From CAYGVT01 sp964353355 (lineage in GTDB: Archaea; Thermoplasmatota; DTKX01; GCA-020343715), in NCBI GenBank assembly GCA_964353355.1, contig CAYGVT010000134.1, positions 1 to 64,000 of the forward strand: a DNA stretch of 64,000 nt. Reading direction: 5' to 3'. How positions within the stretch are numbered: the stretch's first letter is position 1; every line of letters begins with the position of its first letter. This document shows positions 7,767 to 15,797 of this stretch, piece after piece. The notes under the pieces are model-generated. The model did not search any database and was not told where the DNA came from. It worked only from the letters and a program-made list of their open reading frames with translations. The translations under genes were made by a program, and so were the position numbers.

Positions 7767-10700
7767 TCACGCCTTGACGATGTAGACCTGCAGCAGCCCC
7801 AGCACGATGACGAGGAACATGAGCGCTATAGCCAGGCGCCCCATCCAGATGTGGGCGAGCCGGAGCTGCTTCTTGCCCCTCTTGAACCTCCTGTAGGCGA
7901 GCCCCACCCAGGGCTGGGCGAGCACGACCGCGAGGGTGACCGCGCCCAGGATGGCATGCGGGATGCGCAGGTGCACGCCCGTGCCCTGGGCCACCATGTA
8001 GATGCCCATCAGGAGCCCCGCGGCCGAGAGCGCGACCGATGAAGCGTTCGCGGCGACGTGGGCCTTGTACCAACCCTTGTACTTCCTCTTCCTCCTCGCG
8101 ATGACCATGCCGGCGAGCATCAGGGCCGCCCCCGACGAGAGCAGGGTCGCGTGGTAGGGCCAGAGCACCCTGACCTCCTCCTCTGTCGCGCCGCCCGCGG
8201 CTATGTCGATGGTGGCGGTGCCCATCTTGGTGTGCTTGGAGGCGATGTCGTCGTCGGACCCGATGGCCCAGATGAGGTCGAGCGTGCCGTTCTCCGGGAT
8301 GGGCCTGTCGTACTGGTCGGTCGCGGTGAGGTTGCGGACGAGCTCTATGGTCGTCCACCCCCCGGCCTCGGTGCCGTTGTAGGTGACGATGTCCCACGTG
8401 CCCCCCAGCTCCTTGTCCGGGAAGTGCGGGCCGGCCGCGCCCGTGCAGAAGGCGTCCTGCACGTAGGGCCTGCCGTCCTTGACCCACCCGAAGAGCATGT
8501 CCGCGTCCTTCATCGCCTGCGTCGGCTCGAGGCCGATGCAGACCCAGCCCGTGGTGCGCCCCGCGATGGCCATGTGCATCCTGCCGTCCCTCACCTCCCA
8601 GTGGAGCAGGAAGTCCCCGCCCCCGAGGGTGGCGTTGAACTCGTACTCGTCGTCCTTGACCACGCCGTCGGGGCCGCCCGGCGGCGGCGGTGGCGGCGCC
8701 ACCCCGCCCGTTGTGTTCCACGACGCGGAGCCGCGCAGCAGATGCTGCGTGACGAGGTCGTCCGATGGGGAGACGGCCCAGATGACGGCCACGACGCCGG
8801 CCGCGGGGATGGGCCTGTCGTACGCGTCAGGGGTCGTGAGGTTGCGCACGAGCTCGAGCGTCGTCCACCCGCCGACCTCGGTGGCGTTGCGGTCGAGCAG
8901 GTCGTCCGTGCCGTGCAGGTCCAGGTCCGCGGGGTGCGGGCCGTAGTCGCCCGTCGAGAACGCGTCGATGACGAAGGCGGCGCCGCTGCCCGTGACGTAG
9001 CCGACGAGCATGTCGGAGCCGTTCATGTACCTCACGGGGGAGATGCCGAGCGATATCCACCCGGTCGTGTGGCCGCGCAGCGCGATGCGCGCGGTCCCGT
9101 TCACGACGGTCCAGTAGAGCTCGAGCAGGCCCGGGGAGAGCGTGAGGTTGTGCTCGTACTCGCCCACCGTGACGAGGCCGTCCAGCTCCGAGCCGCCCGG
9201 GGGCGGGGGCGGCGGGGGCGGGGCGACGCCCCGCGTGTGCCACGTCGCCGTGCCCCTGCGCGTGTGGTTCGATCCGGGGTCGTCCGTCGCGCCCACGGCC
9301 CACACCACGGTCACGTCCCCGTCCGCGGGGATGGGCTTGTCGTAGGCGTCCGCCGCGGCGAGGAGGCGCACGAGCTCCACCGTCGTCCACCCGCCCGTCT
9401 GGGTCGCGTTGTAGAGCAGCAGGTCGAAGGTCCCTCCCAGGACGGTGTCGTTGGGGTGCGGGCCCGTGGGGCCCGTGGAGTAGGTGTCGATGGCGTACCC
9501 GCGCCCGAGCGCGGACCATCCGATGAGCATGTCGGCGCCCTGCATGCGGTCGGTCGGGGAGATGCCGAGGGAGGCCCAGCCCGTGGTGCGCGCGCGCAGC
9601 GCGATGCTCACGTTGGGGGCGGCCACGGTCCAGTAGAGCTCGAAGTCGCCCGAGTCGTAGGTCGTGCTGTGCTCGTACTCGCCCACCTCCACGCGGCCGT
9701 CGAGGCCCTCCGCGGGCGGAGGGGGCGGTGGCGGGGGCGGCACGGGCGTGCCCACGCGCCACGTGCCCGAGCCGTAGCGGCTGTGGAGGCCGGTGAAGTC
9801 GTCCTGGTCGCACACGGCCCAGATGACGATGAGCGTGGTGTCGAGCGTGACGGGCTTGTCGAACGCGTCCGCGGAGGTGAGGTTGCGCGAGTACTCGACC
9901 GTGGTCCACCCCGCGGCCTCGGTGGCGTTCCAGTCCACCAGGTCGTCGGTGCCGCCCAGCTGCGTGTCCGCCGGGTGCAGCCCGGTGGGCTCGGTGGCGT
10001 AGGCGTCCATGACCACCGGCGTGCCGGCCGCGGTCACGTAGCCGAGCACCATGTCGGCGCCCTGCATGCGGTTCGTGGGGCTGAGCCCGAGCGCGACCCA
10101 CCCCGCGACGTGCGCCGAGAGCGCGATGTGGAGGACCTCCCCGTCGATGTGCCACCGCAGCTCGAACCGGCCCTGGTCCCAGATGGTGACGTTGGTGCCG
10201 TACTCGCCCGGGGTGACGATGCCGTCCAGCCCGCCCGCGGGCGGCGGTGGCGGCGGCGGTGGGGGCGGGGGCGGCGGCGGGGCCGCGCCCGTCGTGTCCC
10301 ACACGGCCGTGCCGCGGCGCGAGTGGGTGGACGCGACGTCGTCGTCGGGCCCGACGGCCCAGACGACCGTGATGTTGCCCGCGGCGGGGATGGGCTTGTC
10401 GAACGCGTCCGCGGTCGTGAGGTTGCGCCGGAGCTCCACCGTGGTCCACCCCGCGGCCTCGGTGGCGTTGTAGGCGGTCAGGTCGAACGTGCCGCCCAGG
10501 AGGGAATCGGACGCGTGCGGGCCCGTGGGGCCCGTGCAGAACTCGTCGGCGGCGTAGGCCTTGCCGCCGGCCGCGTGGCCCCCGAAGAGCATGTCCGCGT
10601 CCTTCATGCGGTCCGTGGGCGAGATGCCGAGCGAGACCCATCCCGTGGTCTCGGCCCTCATCGCGAGCGTGATGTTGGTCGCCGTGGAGTTCCAGTGGAG

Positions 10701-11933
10701 CTCGAACCGGCCCGAATCGTAGGTGTAGTCCATCGGGTACTCGCCGGGGGAGACGACGCCGTCGAGCGTCGCGGCCGGCGGCGGCGGCGGGGGCGGCGGG
10801 GGGCCCGCCTGCACGCGCCAGATGCCGGAGCCGAACCGGGGGTGCATGTCGTTGAAGCTGTCGACCGAGCCCACGGCCCAGATGACGTTCATGGCGGCGT
10901 CGGTCCTGACGGGCTTGTCGTAGGCGTCCGTGGCGGTCAAGTTGCGCTTGAGCTCGACCGTCGTCCAGCCCGAGGTCTCGGTCACGTTGTAGGCCAGGAG
11001 GTCGAACGTGCCGCCCAGGTCGACGTCGGCGGGGTGCGGGCCCGTGGGGCCCGTGCAGTAGGCGTCCGCGACGTAGACGGCGGACGCCGAGGTGACCCAG
11101 CCGAAGAGCATGTCCGCGCCCTGCATCCTGTTCGTGGGGTCGATGCCGAGCGACACGTAGCCGCCCGTCTGGGCCTTCATGGCCATGTATACGACGTCAC
11201 CGACGACGCGCCACCGCAGCTCGAACTTGCCGGTGTCGAAGGTGGTGAGGTTCGTGCCGTACTCGCCCGCCGTCACCACGCCGTCGAGCTCGCCCGACGG
11301 CGGCGGCGGGGGCGGGGCGGGCGGCGAGAACGTGAGGGTGCCATCGCCGCGGGACGTGTGCTGCGAGGTGAAGTCGTCCGCGTCGCCGATGGCCCAGAGC
11401 ACGAACATGCTGCCGGACTTGGGGATGACCTTGTCGTAGGAGTCGCCGGTGTCGAGCTTGCGCTCGAGCTCGATGGTCGTCCATCCGGAGGCCTCGGCGC
11501 CGCCGAAGTCACGGATGTCATCGGTCCCGCCCAGCGTGGTGTCGTCGGGGTGCGCGCCCTGCTGCTCCGTCGCGTACTGGTCCGCGGCGTGCGCGGTGCC
11601 GCCGGAATCGACGTAGCCGATGAGCATGTCGGCGTCGAGCATGCCGTCGGAGGGCTCCATGGCGAGCGCGACCCACCCGAGGGTGTGCGCGCGCAGCGCG
11701 ATGGTGATGCTGTCCCCGTCGATTATCCAGCTGACCTCGAACACGCCGTCCTGCAGCGGGAACGAATCCGTGTACTCGCCCGACGAGATGACGCCGTCGA
11801 GCGTCGGGCCCTCGGCGCGCGAGGGTCCGGCGACGTGCGGGAGCACGGGCACCATCATGAGCGCGGCGAGCACGAATGCGGCCGCCCTCCTGCGAGCGAG
11901 GCCCCCGAAGGTCGTCCGTGCGGGCATGGTCAT
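7767..11933 (-). CDS. seven-DOMON protein fused to a cytochrome b561-like membrane domain
   Basis: About 1388 residues. After a signal peptide (VLAALMMVPVLPHVAG) come seven DOMON-type modules of about 170 residues, each opening with LDGxVxxGEY and separated by proline runs of up to 14 residues. Each module repeats a GADML-type Met and, in most, a GPHP-type His, candidate axial heme-b ligands like the Met/His pair of cellobiose dehydrogenase cytochrome domains. The last 145 residues form four to five membrane helices with conserved histidines (WPYHATLL, YKAHVAAN, IPHAILG, LAHIWMG), as in cytochrome b561/ferric-reductase-like domains. It likely passes electrons between the membrane quinone pool and an extracellular acceptor or donor. 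ATG 11933 has GGGAG upstream; ATG 11927 is the alternative. A minus-strand TTTTAAT at 12029-12036 may be its TATA box. Confidence 0.85.
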   Translation of the reverse strand: MTMPARTTFGGLARRRAAAFVLAALMMVPVLPHVAGPSRAEGPTLDGVISSGEYTDSFPLQDGVFEVSWIIDGDSITIALRAHTLGWVALAMEPSDGMLDADMLIGYVDSGGTAHAADQYATEQQGAHPDDTTLGGTDDIRDFGGAEASGWTTIELERKLDTGDSYDKVIPKSGSMFVLWAIGDADDFTSQHTSRGDGTLTFSPPAPPPPPPSGELDGVVTAGEYGTNLTTFDTGKFELRWRVVGDVVYMAMKAQTGGYVSLGIDPTNRMQGADMLFGWVTSASAVYVADAYCTGPTGPHPADVDLGGTFDLLAYNVTETSGWTTVELKRNLTATDAYDKPVRTDAAMNVIWAVGSVDSFNDMHPRFGSGIWRVQAGPPPPPPPPPAATLDGVVSPGEYPMDYTYDSGRFELHWNSTATNITLAMRAETTGWVSLGISPTDRMKDADMLFGGHAAGGKAYAADEFCTGPTGPHASDSLLGGTFDLTAYNATEAAGWTTVELRRNLTTADAFDKPIPAAGNITVVWAVGPDDDVASTHSRRGTAVWDTTGAAPPPPPPPPPPPPPPAGGLDGIVTPGEYGTNVTIWDQGRFELRWHIDGEVLHIALSAHVAGWVALGLSPTNRMQGADMVLGYVTAAGTPVVMDAYATEPTGLHPADTQLGGTDDLVDWNATEAAGWTTVEYSRNLTSADAFDKPVTLDTTLIVIWAVCDQDDFTGLHSRYGSGTWRVGTPVPPPPPPPPPAEGLDGRVEVGEYEHSTTYDSGDFELYWTVAAPNVSIALRARTTGWASLGISPTDRMQGADMLIGWSALGRGYAIDTYSTGPTGPHPNDTVLGGTFDLLLYNATQTGGWTTVELVRLLAAADAYDKPIPADGDVTVVWAVGATDDPGSNHTRRGTATWHTRGVAPPPPPPPPGGSELDGLVTVGEYEHNLTLSPGLLELYWTVVNGTARIALRGHTTGWISLGISPVRYMNGSDMLVGYVTGSGAAFVIDAFSTGDYGPHPADLDLHGTDDLLDRNATEVGGWTTLELVRNLTTPDAYDRPIPAAGVVAVIWAVSPSDDLVTQHLLRGSASWNTTGGVAPPPPPPGGPDGVVKDDEYEFNATLGGGDFLLHWEVRDGRMHMAIAGRTTGWVCIGLEPTQAMKDADMLFGWVKDGRPYVQDAFCTGAAGPHFPDKELGGTWDIVTYNGTEAGGWTTIELVRNLTATDQYDRPIPENGTLDLIWAIGSDDDIASKHTKMGTATIDIAAGGATEEEVRVLWPYHATLLSSGAALMLAGMVIARRKRKYKGWYKAHVAANASSVALSAAGLLMGIYMVAQGTGVHLRIPHAILGAVTLAVVLAQPWVGLAYRRFKRGKKQLRLAHIWMGRLAIALMFLVIVLGLLQVYIVKA

Positions 11934-12170
11934 CGATGCTCCCAGCGTTGCGGCCAAGTCCGTCCCTCCGTGCGGTAGCGCTGCGACGGTCCCCCGGCGG
12001 TACCGAGCGTCCAAGATTGCCGCGCAGGATTAAAAGCGTTCCGATGGGGCAGGGGCCTGGACGGCCCCCACGGCCGACGTCATGGGGCGGTGGTCCAGCG
12101 CGCCGCTCTGATGGCGGGCGCGGCCGGCGGGAGGGTCCTGGACGGTCACGGAGGTGGACACGATGTCCAG

Positions 12171-12205
12171 AAAAAAAAGCCCGAGCCCCCGTGCGGGACC
12201 CGGGC
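12171..12205 (-). terminator. hairpin plus U-tract terminator
   Basis: On the minus strand a GC-rich hairpin (GCCCG/CGGGC arms with inner C-run/G-run pairing) is followed by eight T residues at 12178-12171. It lies 23 bases after the stop of the Lys-rich mini-gene and would end its transcript. Confidence 0.6.
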
Positions 12206-12227
12206 ATCGATGTTCATCTCGGGAAGG

Positions 12228-12284
12228 TCACTTCTTCTTCTTGCCCTTTCCCTTCTTTGCCTTCTTCGCTGCCTTCTTCGCCAT
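12228..12284 (-). CDS. 18-residue lysine-rich mini-protein
   Basis: Encodes MAKKAAKKAKKGKGKKKK: 11 Lys, 4 Ala, 2 Gly. Support comes from the signals: AGGAGGTGAG, a near-perfect anti-SD match, sits 6 nt before the ATG, a minus-strand TATA box lies at 12405-12414, and a hairpin/U-tract terminator follows the stop. The composition resembles free histone H1-like or ribosomal tails, so nucleic-acid binding is the obvious guess. The frame extends upstream to 12416 without a better start. It is too short for family assignment; an RNA with a chance ORF is the alternative, but the Shine-Dalgarno argues for translation. Confidence 0.5.
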   Translation of the reverse strand: MAKKAAKKAKKGKGKKKK

Positions 12285-12404
12285 CCGAACCTCACCTCCT
12301 CCATGCTTGGGACACAGTTCGAGCGTCACGGGTTCTGACCCGCGGTGTTCCGACAAGCACGCGCGCGGGCCGCGAGAGCATCCCGCGCTAGTATTCACAT
12401 GGAG

Positions 12405-12414
12405 CCTATATATC
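12405..12414 (-). promoter_or_regulatory. TATA box of the Lys-rich mini-gene
   Basis: Minus-strand TGATATATAG. Predicted transcript start is near 12384, giving a leader of about 100 nt, unusually long for this window. Confidence 0.5.
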
Positions 12415-12419
12415 ATTTC

Positions 12420-13199
12420 TCATGCGCGCGATGAATCGAGCGACGATTCCGATTCCGATTCCGATTCGGTCCATGTCGCGCGCTCGCGGTCCGCCGTGTC
12501 GCCCTCCGTCCCCGTCCTCTGCCCCGCCTCGACATCCGCCCGATCGCCCTCTGCGGGAGGCCCGTCGTGTCTGTGGTCGGGGACGAGGTCCTCGACGTCG
12601 CGCACGTCCCTCGACGTGCGGCCGATGGCGACCACGGCCGTGCCGAGGAAGGCCGGGATGACGGGCATGAGCGACATCCCCGCGCCGGGCCCGCTGCCGG
12701 CGAGCGTCGCTAGCGGCCCCGTCGCGTGCCGCATCGCGGGCTCGAGGACGACGTCCGCGAGCTGTCCCGCGACGAGCTGCGAGAGAGGGATGCCCGTGAA
12801 CGCGATGGGCGCGAGCGTCGAGAAGACGCGGCCCTGGATGTCGGGCGGGACCCTCGATTGCCGGATGGCCTGGCTGCTGCCGTTCGCGATGGGTATGACG
12901 AGGGCCGCGACGGACATGCCCGCCGCCCGGACGACGACCTCGCGGCCGAGGCCGAGCACGAGCAGGCCCCCGAGCGCGGACGCGAGCATGGGAGGCAGTA
13001 TGCCGTTCACGCGCCGCTTGGGCCCGCCCCGCACGGACATCGCGACGCCGCCCGCGACGCCGCCCGCGACGCCGCCGACGCCGCCCACGGTCATCACGAG
13101 CCCGAGGATGCGCGGGTCGTCCCCCGGCTCCGCGAGTATCATCGGGTGGACGACCACGGACTCGAACACGAAGATGGACCTAGCACCGAGGAGACCCAT
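12420..13199 (-). pseudogene. 5'-truncated MFS transporter (C-terminal half)
   Basis: 259 codons matching only the second half of an MFS drug/siderophore exporter: helices 7-12, the loop GGPKRRVNG after helix 8, and the diagnostic VPPDIQGRVF and GQLADVVLEPAM segments. Full-length relatives run to about 400-430 residues, so roughly 170 N-terminal residues are missing. The frame upstream of the ATG at 13199 does not look like a membrane protein and borders the tnpB region, so insertion or deletion there probably destroyed the gene. The tail ends in an unusual acidic, Ser/Glu/Asp-repeat stretch (ESESESESS). No Shine-Dalgarno precedes the ATG. Confidence 0.7.
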
Positions 13200-13688
13200 T
13201 GGTGCATGGGAGACAGAATTCGAATGTAACGACCATATGACCGACTGAGATCCCTGGTATTGGAGATATCATGGGTCGGTCTGCTCCGACACACGGTTCA
13301 CGATATCGTCGTAGGAACTCGGCTCTCAGTTATTTCTGTTTCTGGACTTGTCCTTGGCCCTGATCGCCTCTTGGACACCAGAGATGTCAGTGCGCCCATG
13401 GGCCATATTGACGATGCCAATGGGATGACCGATCGGCGTTGCGATCCCAAATTGGTAGAGGTGATCAGACACGTCCTCAGAAAAGACCGCCCTCTCGATC
13501 CGGTCGCTTTCACGACCGTACGTATTGGCGTGCCCGGTTCCTTCTGGACCTTGGCCGGTAGGTACCTGAGGTTCAACAGGGACCAATTGATGGTAAGAGC
13601 GATGGTCTGGATCGATGAAGGGCCTCGTTCGACTTTCACTCACCCCCCCGCCCCTCATATATCTACTGCAAGGGACGTTCATATCGAC
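13200..13688. other. atypical lower-GC segment upstream of tnpB
   Basis: These 489 bases are clearly less GC-rich than the rest of the window. Open frames exist on both strands (for example about 118 codons at 13326-13682 minus), but none resembles a known family or has start signals. It probably belongs to the mobile element or is debris of its insertion. It ends with the tnpB TATA box. Confidence 0.45.
13656..13662 (+). promoter_or_regulatory. TATA box of tnpB
   Basis: CATATAT, centred 30 nt before the ATG at 13689, implying a leaderless transcript. Confidence 0.55.
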
Positions 13689-14831
13689 ATGCGACGCACG
13701 ACCTCAGCTGTGCTCGACTGGCACCCGTCCATTGCCGAGACCATCAGGGAGCTCAACAATGCCAGTGACTTCTTTCTCGCGCTCGGGCTCGAGGACCGGA
13801 CCCGGTCCGAACGCAGGCTCCAGGAGCTCGGGTACCGCGAGGCTCGAAAACGATGGCCCACGCTCCGATCCTCGCTCGTGCGAGGAGCGCGGGACTGTGC
13901 CGCCGATATGCTCGAGCCTGAGATGCTGAGACGACTTCCAAGGAAGAGCGAACATGGTGCAGCTCGCTTCAACAATCGCACCTTCAAAGCCCACCTTGGG
14001 ATCGGTTCGTTCTCCCTCGCGACCGTCGGTGGTCGTTTGAAAGTGCCGCTCAGGATAGCGCGGCATTTCGATGAATACCGGGCGGGAGAGGTCGTGGCCC
14101 TCCGCGTCCGGAACGACCGTGGGATGCGCAGGGTCGACTTGATGGTTGAACTCCCGGAGGCACCCGTCCGAGATGCGCCTGGACCGAAGGCCGTTGGAGC
14201 GGACCGGGGCATTCTTAATACCGCGGTGCTCGGCACGGGTGGGTTCTTCAACCCAAGGAGGGCACGAGAGATCCAAGGTCGATACGTGCACAACCATCGG
14301 TGTCTGCGGTCTGCAGGCACCCGCTCCGCCAAGCGGCATCCGTGTCGCATGCGCGGGCGGGAGGGACGGTTCCAAGCAGATGTGAATCGCTGCATTGCCA
14401 AGGCCATTGTGGCCTCGGATTTCGATGTGATGGCCATCGAGGACCTGCATTTCGAGAGGACCGAGGACGTTGGGCGGCGGTTCGACCGTCTCCTCGGTAG
14501 ACGGGCATCTGCACGGCTGGAATCGTCCCTGCGGTACAAGGCCGAGGAACCCGGTGAGCGCGTCGTGCCCGTCCCACCGGAGCACACCGGCAGGATGTGC
14601 TCTCGATGCGGGGACCTCGGTGACCGGAAGAGGCACGGGTCCCACTCCCCAGTTCGTGGGTCACGGCTCGACGCCGACCGGAACGGGGCAAGGGACATCG
14701 CCCATCTCGGCAGTGCCTTGGTGGGCAGGCCCATCGTCAACGGGCCGATCGTGGCGGGTCGTTATGCGGAGCACGGAACCTCCGTTGAATCCAGTCACAG
14801 GCCAGCCATCTCAATGGGTGGTGGTCGATGA
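13689..14831 (+). CDS. tnpB: TnpB, RNA-guided nuclease of IS200/IS605 family
   Basis: 380 residues, the usual TnpB size when started at the ATG behind the TATA box (the frame runs open from 13260, but the upstream part is not TnpB-like). RuvC residues are visible: Asp172 in AVGADRGI, Glu251 in IEDLHF and Asp330 in LDADRNGA. The zinc ribbon is half present: CSRCG at 304-308 is kept, but the second CxxC, normally just before the DADxNAA motif, is replaced by SPVRGS. TnpB uses a right-end-derived omega RNA to cut the vacated donor site and favour element retention; such an RNA would overlap the 3' end here. The missing Cys pair may mean decay or a relaxed zinc site. Confidence 0.85.
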   Translation: MRRTTSAVLDWHPSIAETIRELNNASDFFLALGLEDRTRSERRLQELGYREARKRWPTLRSSLVRGARDCAADMLEPEMLRRLPRKSEHGAARFNNRTFKAHLGIGSFSLATVGGRLKVPLRIARHFDEYRAGEVVALRVRNDRGMRRVDLMVELPEAPVRDAPGPKAVGADRGILNTAVLGTGGFFNPRRAREIQGRYVHNHRCLRSAGTRSAKRHPCRMRGREGRFQADVNRCIAKAIVASDFDVMAIEDLHFERTEDVGRRFDRLLGRRASARLESSLRYKAEEPGERVVPVPPEHTGRMCSRCGDLGDRKRHGSHSPVRGSRLDADRNGARDIAHLGSALVGRPIVNGPIVAGRYAEHGTSVESSHRPAISMGGGR

Positions 14832-15013
14832 GCGCGAAGCCCGTCATCGCGGTCCCGGGCAGGGACACGACAGGCCCGGCCCGCACGATGGTGGAGCCCC
14901 GCATGCCCGTGCGCCAGGGCGCAACGGCCCCGCTCCCGCCCATGCCCCCGCACCGCCCCTCCCGGGCGCCTTGCGATGGGCATCGGGTCTAAGAGGATGT
15001 GCCGATGCGCCCA

Positions 15014-15739
15014 TCAGGCTCTGCGCCCGTGGCGCGAGGTGCTGGGGCCCGCGCGCTTCGCCCTCTCGCGCAGCCGCCGCTGGACGGGCCCGGACGCGAG
15101 CTCCCTCGCGGCGTCCGAGCCCACCCACCGCGCGGCGCTCGATCCGCGCGCCTTTAGCCGCCTCGCGACCGCGAGCGCTCGGCGGTTGAGCGCCGCGTTC
15201 CGCTTCCCGACCTGCCGCAGCGCCCAGTTGACCGCCTTCCTCACGAAGTTGCGGCCGTCGTCGGCCTCGCGCTCGACCGCCTCGAGGAACGGCAGGAAGG
15301 CCGCGTCGGGCGCGCGCCTGTCCTTGATGGCGAGGCCTGCCATGAGCGCGAAGCCGGCGCGCTTGACGTACTCCTCCTCCCTCGCGGACCACTCGAGCGC
15401 CTTGCGGTGCGCGAAGGGCGCGTACCTGAGGAGCTCGAAGCACAGTCCGTCGCAGATGTCCCACGCGTCGATGTCCGCCACCCACGCGTCCGCCTGCGCC
15501 TCCGTGGTCCTGGCCACCTCCGCGACCATGGGGGTCAGGATGCGCGCCTCGTGCACGCCCGTGGCCCAAAGCTCTAGCGCGAGGGCGTGGTCCCTCCCGA
15601 TCTCCTTGGAGAGGGCGCGCAGGGGGGGCACCTTGATGCCCAGGGCCCTCCGGCCATCGACGCCGAACCTGCCCATGCCCCTGGCGACCTCCGGGTCGCC
15701 CATCGCCTCGAGCCGCCGCATGACCTCGCGAAGCTGCAT
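15014..15739 (-). CDS. AlkD-like DNA alkylation repair protein (HEAT-like)
   Basis: 241 residues in alpha-helical HEAT-like repeats. The pattern MRRLEAMGDPEVARGMGRFGV, VPPLRALSKEIGRD, then DAWDICDGLCFELL and FVRKAVNWALRQVGKRN matches the AlkD/DNA-alkylation-repair family, including the WD(I/L)xD and VxKAxxWALR signatures. AlkD removes bulky cationic alkylated bases; the DAWDICD motif holds the catalytic Asp. ATG 15739 was chosen as the first start giving a family-length N-terminus; upstream codons (GGVNS) add nothing. The next gene upstream is 58 bases away on the same strand, so they could share a transcript. Confidence 0.85.
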   Translation of the reverse strand: MQLREVMRRLEAMGDPEVARGMGRFGVDGRRALGIKVPPLRALSKEIGRDHALALELWATGVHEARILTPMVAEVARTTEAQADAWVADIDAWDICDGLCFELLRYAPFAHRKALEWSAREEEYVKRAGFALMAGLAIKDRRAPDAAFLPFLEAVEREADDGRNFVRKAVNWALRQVGKRNAALNRRALAVARRLKARGSSAARWVGSDAARELASGPVQRRLRERAKRAGPSTSRHGRRA

Positions 15740-15797
15740 GGAATTCACACCGCCCGCCCACAGCGGTGGGCGACGATACATCCTTTTCGGGGGTGCC

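Larger units (their letters stand above)
13200..14831 (+). mobile_element. IS200/IS605-type element remnant carrying tnpB
   Basis: Defined by the tnpB gene, the base composition shift at its left, and the MFS gene cut at its left border. No tnpA is present, so it would be a solo-tnpB (IS1341-like) element. Ends were not resolved: no target-site tetramer or subterminal hairpin could be fixed by eye. Confidence 0.5.

Noticed and set aside
8058..11978. 1306-codon open frame on the plus strand opposite the DOMON gene
   Set aside because: It is a GC-driven shadow: low-complexity Arg/Gly/Val sequence, no family, antisense to a clearly conserved repeated protein.
13260..13688. N-terminal extension of TnpB
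   Set aside because: The frame is open, but the sequence does not resemble TnpB; a TATA box at 13656-13662 and an ATG at 13689 give the normal protein length.
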